45,822 bases of DNA from Chitinophagaceae bacterium. GTDB lineage: Bacteria; Bacteroidota; Bacteroidia; Chitinophagales; Chitinophagaceae. The position numbers and the translations under genes were made by a program. Shown one piece after another: positions 33,307-42,985 of this stretch. Below the pieces are notes generated by a model. The model searched no databases, was not told the origin of the DNA, and saw only the letters and a list, made by a program, of their open reading frames with translations. Position 1 is the first letter of the stretch, and each line of letters opens with the position of its first letter. The stretch is from the NCBI GenBank assembly GCA_028288595.1, contig JAQBNK010000020.1:1-45822 (forward strand), given 5' to 3'.

Positions 33307-33428
33307 ATGAGTAATGAGAAATGAGTGATGAGAAATAGTAATCAGTAATGAAAATGAATAATGGAGGATGATGATAGATATAGGCCCCACTCATTACTCA
33401 TTACTCATTACTCATCACTCATTGTTCA
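33307..33428. repeat. Heptad-repeat inverted repeat between convergent genes
   Basis: The left arm (33307-33334) has heptamers ATGAGTA, ATGAGAA, ATGAGTG, ATGAGAA, and a degenerate tail runs to about 33348. The right arm (33391-33425) has TCATTAC three times, then TCATCAC and TCATTGT. The arms are largely complementary around a loop of about 50 nt. It fills the space between the coiled-coil gene and the PorP/SprF gene, both ending here. Confidence 0.85.
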
Positions 33429-34442
33429 TTAAAATTTCACCGCGGGACATTTTATATTTTTAGTTGTACCAAAAATGCCGCTTTTTATAACAGACAATTC
33501 GTAACCGCCTTGCCTGCCATTATAGTGCCCGAGTGAAGACATTGTCGCATCATAATTTACAGTCAATTTAAAGTCACTCCATTGGTAACCTACGGTCGGT
33601 ATTATCGCATCACCACTGCGGTAATAAAGTCCGCCAATTAATTGTGTTGACCCATCGCCGCTTAGATTATAATTCGCATTAAAACCAACAACGAGTTCGT
33701 TCACATTGCCCATCTTACTATAATACGCGTTCGCATTAACGATCCAGTAATCATTTAGTTTTTTCGCACCGTTTAGAAAAATAGTATAGCGAATGTTTAG
33801 CCTGTTATCAGAAACGGAACTTGAAAAAAATGATTCTCGTGGATTATTAACATGCATGGCGCTAAATCCAATATTATAATACGCATCATCATTGGCGAAG
33901 TATGCATAATTTATTCCTGCCTGTAAATCAAAATAAGCGACGCTATTTGTTGCAAATGCTTCATTGCTTGGTATAGACGCATCGAAGAAGTTGCCATTCC
34001 ACTGGTTATCAAATGTGAGTTTGGTAAAGTCTACCCTTTTATTAATGTAACCAATATTAAATCCAGCACTTAATAAACTCGCATAACCTAGTAACTGGTG
34101 ATATGCTACAGATCCGAAAGCACGGGTAGCACTTAAATTACCACTGCCTGCCTGGTCTTTTAATAATGCTCCGCCGATTCCAACCCACCCGTTTTCGAAA
34201 CGATCGTTGAATAATTGTACATCGCCCCAGGCGCTCATAGTTTTATATGGATTATTTAAATTATTTGCCCACTGATTCCGGTAATTAATACCTACCCTGT
34301 AATCGTAATTTGGTTCGAAGCCTGTATTTGCGGGGTTTATCAGTAAAGGTGCATTGAAGTATTGTGAAAAGTGAAGATCCTGTGCATGCGCATAATTCAT
34401 GCAACAGGCTATAACAATACAATAGATAAATTTCAATCTCAT
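33429..34442 (-). CDS. PorP/SprF family type IX secretion membrane protein
   Basis: It is 337 residues. The signal peptide is residues 1-20 (MRLKFIYCIVIACCMNYAHA). The mature start QDLHFSQYFNAPLLINPANTG is the family hallmark, and the rest shows beta strands up to KNIKCPAVKF. PorP/SprF proteins are outer-membrane partners that help surface attachment or secretion of adjacent T9SS substrates. It follows the giant PKD/CHU_C gene by 14 nt, the classic pairing. I use the ATG at 34440-34442; the longer frame up to 34577 runs into the upstream gene. Confidence 0.93.
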   Translation of the reverse strand: MRLKFIYCIVIACCMNYAHAQDLHFSQYFNAPLLINPANTGFEPNYDYRVGINYRNQWANNLNNPYKTMSAWGDVQLFNDRFENGWVGIGGALLKDQAGSGNLSATRAFGSVAYHQLLGYASLLSAGFNIGYINKRVDFTKLTFDNQWNGNFFDASIPSNEAFATNSVAYFDLQAGINYAYFANDDAYYNIGFSAMHVNNPRESFFSSSVSDNRLNIRYTIFLNGAKKLNDYWIVNANAYYSKMGNVNELVVGFNANYNLSGDGSTQLIGGLYYRSGDAIIPTVGYQWSDFKLTVNYDATMSSLGHYNGRQGGYELSVIKSGIFGTTKNIKCPAVKF

Positions 34443-34456
34443 ACCAACCTCTCTTT

Positions 34457-37400
34457 TTATCGTAATAAAGTAATGTCTCCCTTCTTCACATATTTTTCTC
34501 CATTCACAAATTCCACATCCAATATATAAGCATAAACATCCTGGGGCTGTAATTGTCCCTGGTACTTTCCGTCCCAACCCTGTTTAAAATTGTTACTTTG
34601 GAAAACAAGCGTTCCCCAGCGATTATATATTTTCCATGCAACATTTTTAATACCAAATCCCTTAACATGCACCTGGTCATTTATACCATCTCCGTTTGGT
34701 GTAAAAGCATTCGGAACATCAACGTTGGGGATAATTTTATAATCGATTGAGCGGCATACTGAATCAGCGCAGCCAAAACTATTTACTACAACAAGGCAGG
34801 CATTATAGATCTTAGTTTCATTATAGCTATGTGTTATAGCCGGGTCATGTTGCGTGGTAATTAATGAGTCACCATCTCCAAAATACCATTTATAAACAGT
34901 GCCATTAAAAGAGTTATTGGTAAAAGTGATCTGCACATTAGTGATCGGCGGATTAGGGCTATATGTAAAACCTGCAGTTGGTGAACCGCTTACGGTTATA
35001 GTAACAAAAGCGCTATCAGAAATATTACAGGTGGCCGGATCGGTGGCTATTAATTTAACCCTGTAAATGCCCGGAATATTATAGGTATGCGACGGGTTGG
35101 ATTGAGCGGATGAAGTTCCATCTCCAAAGTCCCATATAAAGCCTGAACCCCCTGCTGAAGTATTCTCAAAGAAAGCGGTATAAGGAGCGCATCCAGATGG
35201 TGGTGTTCGGAAATCTGCTTTAACATTGGTCGCGATTCTAAGCGTATCTATCAGCACAACAGGAGCATTACAATAATTGGTATCAACCAGTTTTAATTTT
35301 ACAATGTATGTGCCCGCAGCTGCGTAAGTGTGGGTAGCATTAAAACCGGTGGCGGTGGTATTATCTCCAAAGTCCCAGGTGAAAGACTGGTTCGTAAATG
35401 GTTTGTTTGCGGGCGCTATGGAAGTATTGGTAAACTGGTAGGAGAGCGACTGACAGGGAGGCACTTTAGTAATAGTATAGCTCACTAAGGCTTTATCATT
35501 TCTTACCCTGATGTGCGTATAGGAAGTGTCAGTAATGTTACAGGTAGTTGAATCTATTCCAACAAGCATCACGGTATAATTACCAACCTGCGTAAATACA
35601 TGCGAATCATTGGGCCCGGTGGTAGTATCCTTTTTTGTTCCGTCACCAAAATCCCAGATATAAGTCTTTGCATCTGCTATAGTATCTGTGAAGTCCACTT
35701 TTAACGGAAGGCAGCCCGAAGTGTCGCCAACATTGCCATTAATGGATGATTTAACTGCTGTACCAACCCCGGCAAAATTAAATGCGATCTTTATCGCGGC
35801 AAGGTTACATCCAGATGCCGATGAAGCAAGGTTATCTTCATAGGCAGCTCCCGGCGTTGTAGGAAACCTGGGTTTAGGATTGGCACCGCAATTGGCACAA
35901 ATGGCCTGGTAGATCACTCCTCTTTTATCAAAACGGCTGGTACCGCCATCCACATGCTCACTTACCGGCCCGCCTCTCTGGCCATAAAAACTTCCGTATA
36001 AAAGTTTCTTCGCGTCTTTTTCCATTACGAAAAAATAAAAGTCTGCACCGTCTGTGGTTCCTTGTATCGCATCAGGAGTTACGGGCAAACCCGCAACACT
36101 TTGGTTGGGTACATATGCATCATTCAATGTACCGCCACCCCATCCTGAAACATATACATTTTCACAACGGTCAACTAAAAAAGCAGTAGGTGAAATGGAC
36201 GGCTGAGATGCGCTTTTACCAAAAACAGTTGAATATACCCAGTCGGATAAATCAGGTAGCAACTTCGAAATGAATTGCTTTGAACCTGGATTTGAATAAG
36301 CTGCATTTTTCAGCGGCCACGTTCCGGTAGTGGTACCCATAATATAAGGAAATCCAAATTTGTCGAACTGTATCCCATAAATTCCATCTGCACCATTTGT
36401 ACCTATATAAGTGCTTCTTACAAAGTTTCCCAAACTGCTAAACTCAGCGATAAATCCATCGCAGACACCGCCCTGGCTGGACGGAAAAATAGTACCCGCA
36501 TGGTTCCCGGGAAAATCAGTGCTTGCTGTTATCCCGGCAACATATAAGTCATTGGTCAGCGGGTTTACCGCCAGTACGAATGCAGCGTCATCATCTTTGC
36601 CCCCAAGATAAGTGCTCAATAAGGGTGTTTGAAGATCCGGGGTTATTTTAAAGACTACCGCGTCCTGACCGTGGGGCCCGCCGTTATTCCCCAGTTGTAC
36701 TGGATTTACCAAGGGAAAATCTGTTGATTGTGTCGCAGCTGCCAGGCAGATGTTACCCGCATTATCAAGAATCACTTCACTCCTGGCATCATCGCCATAA
36801 TTTCGCCTTAGTGTGACGGTATTGTCAGTCGATTCTTTATTTACTGTTATGTTAGCACCATCTACTCCCTTGCCCCCGATTTTACGGGAAGCCAGCATTT
36901 TTTTTCCATCGCTGCTAAGTTTAGAAAGAATAATATCATAATTACCGCCGGGCCCTACAGGAGACTGAGTCGTTGGATAATTATCTGATGATGTTCGTCC
37001 TGCTATAATAAGATTACCGGCCGCATCCGTAACTAAACTATGCGGAGACTCGTTGCCGTTTCCACCGATATAAGTAGCATAAATTACTGACTGGCCATTG
37101 GGATTAAATTTAGTGATACCAATATCATAGGATAAACTTGGTTCCTGGCCGTTACCGCCGCCCTGGTAAGCTGTTTGAAATGCACCATTTGTTACAGGAT
37201 AACCATCACCAAAAACAATTCCTCCGGCATAAAAATTTCCGGCTCCGTCGTAAGTGGCAGTAAATCCCCAGTTGTCTGCGGAGCTTCCCGTGAAAGAAGA
37301 AAACACAACAGAGGGATCTATTACAAGTAAATTATTCTTATCGTAATTATCCAGTTTTAGTTTTACCGTATTTCCTTCAAGCACATAACTTGTTGTTACT

Positions 37401-38074
37401 TCTTTTTTTTGACCATTCACCAACTGGTAAGAATAGGGCTGCATTTCTTTCACCTCATCAAATGCGAGTTTAAGTATCAGGTTTCCGTTTTTCAGGGATA
37501 ATTTATCGGGACCGGCAAATTGAATCGCGAGTTGAGACAGATCTGCCCCCGGGTGAACAATCAAATCGTATTTTAAATTACCATTATCGGAATAGTAATG
37601 AATATCAATATTGGGATACAAATTCTGAACAGTTAAGGATTGATAAGGATTACAACCCGATGCCCATTTGGAAGGATCATTCCCAATAAAATAATTATAA
37701 TATTGTTTCGATTGTTTTTCGGCTTTAAACGAACCGGGCTTTGAAGTATTTAGAAATTTTACTTCATAAGCATGGGAGTGAAGCACTACCTGGCCTGCAT
37801 TCTGTAAAGAATCAAAATATCTTTTTGGATGAAGTGTATCTTTTGAATGTGGATGAATGAGGCTGGCAATTGCTGTAACATCATCCGGGTTATTTAATAA
37901 AACCTTGTAGCCGGTATTTTGAATAAAAAGAGCCCCGCCATTCATATTGGCTCTGAACCTTACATTATCGTTCCACTGTCCCTTGTTTTCAACAAATTCA
38001 AGGTACTGTGCATGGGCCTGGGAAAGAATAAGAATGCAGGAAATTACAAGCCTGATCTGTTTGGTAAAGTTCAA
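34457..38074 (-). CDS. Giant secreted PKD protein with type B T9SS (CHU_C) sorting domain
   Basis: It is 1205 residues. The signal peptide is 1-22 (ending QAHAQ). The N-terminal region (about 23-260), starting YLEFVENKGQWNDNVRFRANM, fits the DUF7948-type head. Beta-propeller-like SBBP repeats follow (about 260-780, with phrases like AGNLIIAGRTSSDNYP). Four PKD domains follow (about 790-1112), each with a WDFGDGT-like motif, the fourth as WYFGDGD. The last 90 residues are the CHU_C gliding-motility/T9SS type B tail: VPNAFTPNGDGINDQ, KIYNRWGTLVFQ, GWDGKYQGQ and DVYAYIL. It is probably displayed on the surface or secreted, for adhesion or gliding. It is paired with the PorP/SprF gene downstream. 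Confidence 0.93.
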   Translation of the reverse strand: MNFTKQIRLVISCILILSQAHAQYLEFVENKGQWNDNVRFRANMNGGALFIQNTGYKVLLNNPDDVTAIASLIHPHSKDTLHPKRYFDSLQNAGQVVLHSHAYEVKFLNTSKPGSFKAEKQSKQYYNYFIGNDPSKWASGCNPYQSLTVQNLYPNIDIHYYSDNGNLKYDLIVHPGADLSQLAIQFAGPDKLSLKNGNLILKLAFDEVKEMQPYSYQLVNGQKKEVTTSYVLEGNTVKLKLDNYDKNNLLVIDPSVVFSSFTGSSADNWGFTATYDGAGNFYAGGIVFGDGYPVTNGAFQTAYQGGGNGQEPSLSYDIGITKFNPNGQSVIYATYIGGNGNESPHSLVTDAAGNLIIAGRTSSDNYPTTQSPVGPGGNYDIILSKLSSDGKKMLASRKIGGKGVDGANITVNKESTDNTVTLRRNYGDDARSEVILDNAGNICLAAATQSTDFPLVNPVQLGNNGGPHGQDAVVFKITPDLQTPLLSTYLGGKDDDAAFVLAVNPLTNDLYVAGITASTDFPGNHAGTIFPSSQGGVCDGFIAEFSSLGNFVRSTYIGTNGADGIYGIQFDKFGFPYIMGTTTGTWPLKNAAYSNPGSKQFISKLLPDLSDWVYSTVFGKSASQPSISPTAFLVDRCENVYVSGWGGGTLNDAYVPNQSVAGLPVTPDAIQGTTDGADFYFFVMEKDAKKLLYGSFYGQRGGPVSEHVDGGTSRFDKRGVIYQAICANCGANPKPRFPTTPGAAYEDNLASSASGCNLAAIKIAFNFAGVGTAVKSSINGNVGDTSGCLPLKVDFTDTIADAKTYIWDFGDGTKKDTTTGPNDSHVFTQVGNYTVMLVGIDSTTCNITDTSYTHIRVRNDKALVSYTITKVPPCQSLSYQFTNTSIAPANKPFTNQSFTWDFGDNTTATGFNATHTYAAAGTYIVKLKLVDTNYCNAPVVLIDTLRIATNVKADFRTPPSGCAPYTAFFENTSAGGSGFIWDFGDGTSSAQSNPSHTYNIPGIYRVKLIATDPATCNISDSAFVTITVSGSPTAGFTYSPNPPITNVQITFTNNSFNGTVYKWYFGDGDSLITTQHDPAITHSYNETKIYNACLVVVNSFGCADSVCRSIDYKIIPNVDVPNAFTPNGDGINDQVHVKGFGIKNVAWKIYNRWGTLVFQSNNFKQGWDGKYQGQLQPQDVYAYILDVEFVNGEKYVKKGDITLLR

Positions 38075-38115
38075 TTGAAAAAATTTCTTTTAAGTTACTG
38101 AAACTAAGCCTGGTA

Positions 38116-40281
38116 TCACGAAATTTTGCTCCACACGGTCTTTCCTTTAACAGATATCAGGAAACTTTTTAAAGGCAAATTCTGAGCCGAAGTAAGCTGA
38201 GGATCGCTGCTGACAATGTGTTCTGCAAAAGCTTTCGCGTTTTCCAGTAATCCTTTATCATTTACGATAGATGCCAGTTTAAAGTTCATCAACCCACTTT
38301 GTCTTGTTCCTCCAATATCTCCGGGGCCTCTTAATTCTAAATCCTTTTCTGCTATTTTAAATCCGTCGTTGGTGGCGCACATTATATTGATACGTTCACG
38401 GGCGTCTGCGCTGACCCGGCTGCCGGTTAAAAGAATGCAAAAACTTTTTTCGGCTCCCCGTCCTACACGACCACGTAACTGGTGCAATTGTGATAGTCCG
38501 AATTTTTCGGCGCTTTCAATTACCATCACACTTGCATTCGGCACGTTAACGCCCACCTCTATAACGGTTGTACTAACCATTATATGCGTATCATACGACA
38601 CAAATCTTTGCATATTCACTTCTTTTTCCTCCGACTTTTGGCGCCCATGAACCATGCTGATGCTGTAGCGTGGTTCGGGGAAAAAACTTTTCACCTGCTG
38701 GTAACCCTGCATTAAATCTTCATATGATAATTTTTCACTTTCCTCGATGAGCGGGTAGATAAAATAGGCCTGCCTCCCTTTTTCAATTTCCGTTTTTACA
38801 AAATCCATCACACTGGCTCTTGCCATTTCATTCCTGTGGACGGTTGTTACAGGAATTCTCCCGGGTGGTAATTCATCCATTACACTATAATCCAGGTCGC
38901 CATAGGCGGTCATGGCGAGTGTTCGCGGAATAGGAGTGGCAGTCATAACAAGAACGTGCGGAGGTATGCTTGCTTTGCTCCATAATTTGGCTCGTTGCGC
39001 CACTCCAAAACGATGTTGCTCATCAACAATGGCGAAGCCCAGGTTTTTGAACTGAACCACATCTTCTATTACCGCATGCGTTCCCACAACAATATGAACG
39101 CTTCCATCGGCCAGTGCGGCTAAAACTTTTTTTCTCTGGGCTGATTTTGTACTTCCTGTTAATAATTTTATTTCAAGCGGCAATTCTTTAATTAATTCGG
39201 TTAAGCTGTTATAATGCTGCTGCGCTAAGATTTCTGTCGGCGCCATTAAACAACTTTGATAGCCATTATCGGCGGCAAGTAACATGCTTAATAATGCCAC
39301 TATTGTTTTACCGCTTCCCACATCACCCTGTAATAAGCGATTCATCTGGTGACCACGGGCCGTATCTGTCCGGATTTCCTTTAAAACTCTTTTCTGGGCA
39401 TTCGTTAATGAAAAAGGCAAATGATGATTATAAAAATTATTGAATAAGTTACCCACTTTTTCAAACACTACCCCTTTGCTTTGGTGTTGCCTTTCTAATT
39501 TGATAAGTTGTAACCTGATCTGCGCTAAAAAAAATTCTTCAAATTTTAATCTTTCAATTGATCTATCATATTGTACAATAGCGGAAGGAAAATGTGCCTG
39601 TATCAAACTTTGATAACGGGAAGGAAAATTAAATTTTTGTATGATGTTACCCGGCAAGTTTTCAGGTAAGTCTTTTTCTGATAGCTGGCTTATTAAAGTG
39701 TAAGTAAGTTTCGCAATTTGCCTGCCGGTTAATCCTCTTGCTTTTAGTTTTTCGGTTGAAGGATATATAGGTTCCAAAAAGTTTTTCCCCCCGGTCTGTG
39801 CTGCCTGAACTATTTCTATTTCGGGATGAACCATTTGTGGTTTCCCGTTAAAGAAACCTGTTCTTCCAAAGACAAGATATTGCTCATCCTCTTTTAATGT
39901 TTTTTCTACCCAGCTAATTCCCTGGAACCATGCCAGCTCCAGTGTTCCTGAAGAATCTGTTAATTGGGCGACTAATCTTTTTGTTCTCTTATCACCGATC
40001 AGGCGAATATCATTTAACCTCCCGGTTACCTGGATATATTCTGTTTGATAATTGATCTCTTCAATGAGAGATACTTTTGTTTTATCGATATGCCGCAGTG
40101 GAAAATGCTCGAGCAGATCGCGGTAACAATGAATATTTAATTCTTTACGCAGCAGGTCGCCTTTTAAAGGTCCGATACCTTTCAGATATTCTATAGGGCT
40201 GTCTAATATGGAAGGCTGACGGGAGATAAATGGTTTTGAACAAATGTAAAGATATAGGAAACGTGAATCGGCAATCGTCAA
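38116..40281 (-). CDS. recG: ATP-dependent DNA helicase RecG (start uncertain)
   Basis: RecG remodels stalled replication forks and branched DNA. The N-terminal wedge/OB region (to about 260) is followed by the helicase core: LLQGDVGSGKTIVA (Walker A), VDEQHRFG (DEQH box), MTATPIPRTLAM, and in the second lobe VSTTVIEVGVNVPNAS, QLRGRVGRG. It is 721 residues from TTG at 40279-40281. The expected beginning is close to ILDSPIEYLKGIGP, about residue 25, yet no ATG, GTG or TTG lies there. A promoter-like -7 box lies inside the extension at 40241-40248, so the true start may be a rare codon (ATC at 40227 or ATA at 40209). Confidence 0.93.
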   Translation of the reverse strand: MTIADSRFLYLYICSKPFISRQPSILDSPIEYLKGIGPLKGDLLRKELNIHCYRDLLEHFPLRHIDKTKVSLIEEINYQTEYIQVTGRLNDIRLIGDKRTKRLVAQLTDSSGTLELAWFQGISWVEKTLKEDEQYLVFGRTGFFNGKPQMVHPEIEIVQAAQTGGKNFLEPIYPSTEKLKARGLTGRQIAKLTYTLISQLSEKDLPENLPGNIIQKFNFPSRYQSLIQAHFPSAIVQYDRSIERLKFEEFFLAQIRLQLIKLERQHQSKGVVFEKVGNLFNNFYNHHLPFSLTNAQKRVLKEIRTDTARGHQMNRLLQGDVGSGKTIVALLSMLLAADNGYQSCLMAPTEILAQQHYNSLTELIKELPLEIKLLTGSTKSAQRKKVLAALADGSVHIVVGTHAVIEDVVQFKNLGFAIVDEQHRFGVAQRAKLWSKASIPPHVLVMTATPIPRTLAMTAYGDLDYSVMDELPPGRIPVTTVHRNEMARASVMDFVKTEIEKGRQAYFIYPLIEESEKLSYEDLMQGYQQVKSFFPEPRYSISMVHGRQKSEEKEVNMQRFVSYDTHIMVSTTVIEVGVNVPNASVMVIESAEKFGLSQLHQLRGRVGRGAEKSFCILLTGSRVSADARERINIMCATNDGFKIAEKDLELRGPGDIGGTRQSGLMNFKLASIVNDKGLLENAKAFAEHIVSSDPQLTSAQNLPLKSFLISVKGKTVWSKIS
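40241..40274 (-). promoter_or_regulatory. Promoter-like element inside the apparent recG N-terminal extension
   Basis: On the minus strand TTG (40272-40274) and TACATTTG (40241-40248) are 23 nt apart, within the family range. Transcription would start near 40234, downstream of the only ordinary start codon of the frame (TTG at 40281). The two readings conflict. Confidence 0.5.
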
Positions 40282-40305
40282 TGTGAAAGAATTATCATCA
40301 AAAAA

Positions 40306-40359
40306 AATCGTGAATCACGAATGGATATTGCATTCACGATTCACGACTAGCGATTCACA
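40306..40359. repeat. Heptad-repeat inverted repeat between aconitase and recG
   Basis: The left side has AATCGTG, AATCACG; the right side has ATTCACG, ATTCACG, ACTAGCG, ATTCACA. TCGTGAATCACGAATG (40308-40323) pairs with CATTCACGATTCACGA (40331-40346) apart from two positions. Degenerate heptads (GTGAATC, GGCAATC, GTCAATG) continue at 40263-40283, beneath the presumed recG start. Confidence 0.8.
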
Positions 40360-40367
40360 AAATTTCT

Positions 40368-42638
40368 CTACTGCATATTAAATTTCATCCTGATAATATT
40401 CAATGCGCCACCGGCTTTAAACCATTCGATCTGCTGATCATTATAGGTATGGTTAAGCGGGAACTCATCAGTAGCGCCATCTTCATGATGAAGTACCATT
40501 GTTAATTGAGAGCCGGGTGCGAAATGCGTAAGACCAACAATATCGAATGTATCATTCTCACAAATTTTATCGTAGTCTTCTTTATTCGTAAAAGTCAGCG
40601 CCAGCATTCCCTGCTTTTTTAAATTCGTTTCATGGATACGGGCGAAACTTTTTACCACGATCGCTCTTACACCTAAATGCCTTGGCTCCATAGCAGCGTG
40701 TTCCCGGCTGCTGCCTTCTCCATAATTTTCATCACCTACAACAACAGTTCCCACACCGGCCGCTTTATATGCTCTTTGGGTTGCAGGTACGGTTCCATAA
40801 TCGCCCGTTATCTGGTTCTTAACAAAATCGGTTTTATCATTAAAATAATTGACTGCACCTATCAGCAGGTTGTTAGAAATATTATCAAGGTGTCCGCGAA
40901 ATTTCAACCAGGGTCCGGCCATAGAAATATGATCGGTTGTACATTTTCCTTTTGCTTTGATCAGCAATCTTAAATTTTTAAGATCTGTTCCTTCCCATGC
41001 AGAAAAAGGAGCTAATATTTGTAAACGCTGGCTCTCGGGATGAACGAGTACTTCAACACCACTGCCATCTTTTGCAGGTGGCTGGTAACCCGGATCGTCA
41101 ACTGCATAACCATTCGGGGGCATTTCAAAACCTGTCGGTTCTTCCAATAAAATATCCTCGCCATTTTCATTTTTCAATGTATCTGTCAGCGGGTTAAAAG
41201 TTAGATCCCCTGCAATGGCAAATGCGGTTACTATTTCAGGCGATGCAACAAATGCATGCGTGCCTGAATAACCGTCATTTCTTTTTGCAAAGTTCCTGTT
41301 GAAAGAAGTGATGATAGAATTTTTACGGTTAGGATCGTCTATGTGCCTGCTCCACTGGCCAATACACGGGCCGCAGGCATTTGCTAAAACAACGCCTCCC
41401 ATTTTATCAAATGTGTCTAACAGGCCATCTCTTTCAACAGTAAATCTTACGAGTTCACTGCCTGGAGTAATGGTAAATTCAGAACGGGTTTTTAATTTTT
41501 TCTCTATCGCTTGTTTTGCAACGGAAGCAGAACGGGTAATATCTTCATAAGAAGAATTAGTGCAGGAGCCGATCAGCGCTACTTCTAATGTTTGCGGCCA
41601 GTCATTCGCTCTTACAGCATCTGCAAATTTGCTGATGGGCCATGCAAGATCCGGAGTGAAGGGCCCGTTGATATGAGGTTCCAGTTCATCAAGATTAATT
41701 TCAATTAGCTGGTCATAATATTTTGCGGGATCCGCATATACTTCTTCATCGGGGCGTAAATGCGCTTTTATTTTATCAGCCAGCTCAGCAATTTCTTCCC
41801 GGTTGGTTCCTTTTAAATAGGTTACCATTTTATCATCAAAAGCAAACAAAGAACAGGTTGCGCCAATCTCGGCACCCATGTTACAGATTGTTGCTTTACC
41901 AGTGGCGCTGATGCTGTCTGCGCCATCACCAAAATATTCTACGATAGCGCCGGTTCCGCCTTTAACAGTTAAAATGCCGGCCACCTTCAGGATAATATCT
42001 TTAGCGGCGGTCCATCCACTCATCTTCCCGGTTAATTTAATACCGATAAGCTTGGGCCATTTCAATTCCCAGGGTAAACCCGCCATCACATCACATGCGT
42101 CTGCACCCCCTACGCCAATGGCGATCATACCTAATCCACCCGCATTAGGCGTATGAGAATCCGTACCTATCATCATTCCACCAGGGAAAGCATAATTTTC
42201 CAGTACTACCTGGTGGATAATGCCGGCACCGGGTTTCCAGAAACCGATTCCATATTTGTTTGAAACAGAAGCCAGGAAATCATACACTTCTTTATTGGCA
42301 CTAATGGCAGTATCAAGGTCTATTTTCGCCCCGTTTTTGGCCTGGATCAGGTGATCGCAGTGAACTGTTGAAGGAACAGCTACTTTAGGACGGCCAGCCT
42401 GCATAAATTGTAAAAGTGCCATTTGAGCCGTAGCATCCTGCATGGCTACGCGGTCCGGTGCAAAATCCACATAATGCTGTCCTCTTTCAAATTTGCGGAC
42501 TTGCATATCTGCATGAAGATGAGAGAAAAGTATTTTTTCTGCCTGGGTTAAAGGCCGGCCAACGGTGTTTCTTGCTTTTTCAATTTTTGCGGGTAATTCG
42601 TCATACACCTTTTTGATCATTTCAATATCAAATGCCAT
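40368..42638 (-). CDS. Aconitate hydratase
   Basis: It converts citrate to isocitrate in the citric-acid cycle, using a 4Fe-4S cluster. SCTNSSYED near residue 355 and [11 protein letters not shown] near 420 give the three cluster cysteines. [24 protein letters not shown] near 155 (broken here as [11 protein letters not shown], then [13 protein letters not shown]) is the conserved substrate loop, and [18 protein letters not shown] near 640 is the swivel domain motif. It is 756 residues, which matches the mitochondrial-type aconitase of Bacteroidota. It has its own -7 box. I leave the symbol open between acnA and acnB-style naming, as the family here is the acn/Aco2 type. Confidence 0.96.
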   Translation of the reverse strand: MAFDIEMIKKVYDELPAKIEKARNTVGRPLTQAEKILFSHLHADMQVRKFERGQHYVDFAPDRVAMQDATAQMALLQFMQAGRPKVAVPSTVHCDHLIQAKNGAKIDLDTAISANKEVYDFLASVSNKYGIGFWKPGAGIIHQVVLENYAFPGGMMIGTDSHTPNAGGLGMIAIGVGGADACDVMAGLPWELKWPKLIGIKLTGKMSGWTAAKDIILKVAGILTVKGGTGAIVEYFGDGADSISATGKATICNMGAEIGATCSLFAFDDKMVTYLKGTNREEIAELADKIKAHLRPDEEVYADPAKYYDQLIEINLDELEPHINGPFTPDLAWPISKFADAVRANDWPQTLEVALIGSCTNSSYEDITRSASVAKQAIEKKLKTRSEFTITPGSELVRFTVERDGLLDTFDKMGGVVLANACGPCIGQWSRHIDDPNRKNSIITSFNRNFAKRNDGYSGTHAFVASPEIVTAFAIAGDLTFNPLTDTLKNENGEDILLEEPTGFEMPPNGYAVDDPGYQPPAKDGSGVEVLVHPESQRLQILAPFSAWEGTDLKNLRLLIKAKGKCTTDHISMAGPWLKFRGHLDNISNNLLIGAVNYFNDKTDFVKNQITGDYGTVPATQRAYKAAGVGTVVVGDENYGEGSSREHAAMEPRHLGVRAIVVKSFARIHETNLKKQGMLALTFTNKEDYDKICENDTFDIVGLTHFAPGSQLTMVLHHEDGATDEFPLNHTYNDQQIEWFKAGGALNIIRMKFNMQ

Positions 42639-42672
42639 CGTAAGAAAGTGTTTTTATGATAGAAAAGTGGTG

Positions 42673-42680
42673 CAAAGTTA
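42673..42680 (-). promoter_or_regulatory. -7 box for the aconitase gene
   Basis: On the minus strand TAACTTTG fits TAnnTTTG and ends 34 nt before the ATG at 42636-42638. No TTG lies at 17-23 nt; the nearest are at 11 and 26 nt, so the -33 element is unclear. Confidence 0.55.
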
Positions 42681-42749
42681 CACCATCGCTGCAATTAAAA
42701 TGTCAGCAATAAAAATGTTAATGTGCCGGGATATTTTTAAATTGCAAAT

Positions 42750-42971
42750 ATGAACAGGCTTAAGCAATTTATAGAATGGAAAGCCTTCGGGGTATGCACG
42801 GCCATCGGTGAGAAGATGGGAATTGCAACTTCCCGAATTCGTATGTGGTTCATTTATATCAGTTTCGTAACGATGGGCTCTCCATTAATAATTTATATGA
42901 TACTGGCTTTCTGGTTAAATATCAGGAATTACATACTTTCAGCACGCAGAAATCCAGTAAAATATCTCTAA
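42750..42971 (+). CDS. PspC domain protein
   Basis: It is 73 residues. The region MGIATSRIRMWFIYISFVTMGSPLIIYMILAFWLNI (in two halves) matches the PspC domain: a short amphipathic start, then two hydrophobic segments that sit in the inner membrane. The family takes part in envelope stress signalling. Its ATG at 42750 is followed by AraC-type genes after 14 nt, so the small protein may be cotranscribed with the two regulators. It is divergent from aconitase. The domain is shorter than in E. coli PspC (119 residues), but small PspC proteins are common in Bacteroidota. Confidence 0.82.
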   Translation: MNRLKQFIEWKAFGVCTAIGEKMGIATSRIRMWFIYISFVTMGSPLIIYMILAFWLNIRNYILSARRNPVKYL

Positions 42972-42985
42972 CCAATATCCTCTGA

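Noticed and set aside
33307-33428. CRISPR-like array
   Set aside because: The repeated units are 7 nt with no spacers; arms are inverted with respect to each other and no cas genes are present.
34443-34577. Longer PorP/SprF with 45 extra residues
   Set aside because: The extension lies in another frame of the CHU_C tail of the PKD gene, and it precedes a perfect signal peptide.
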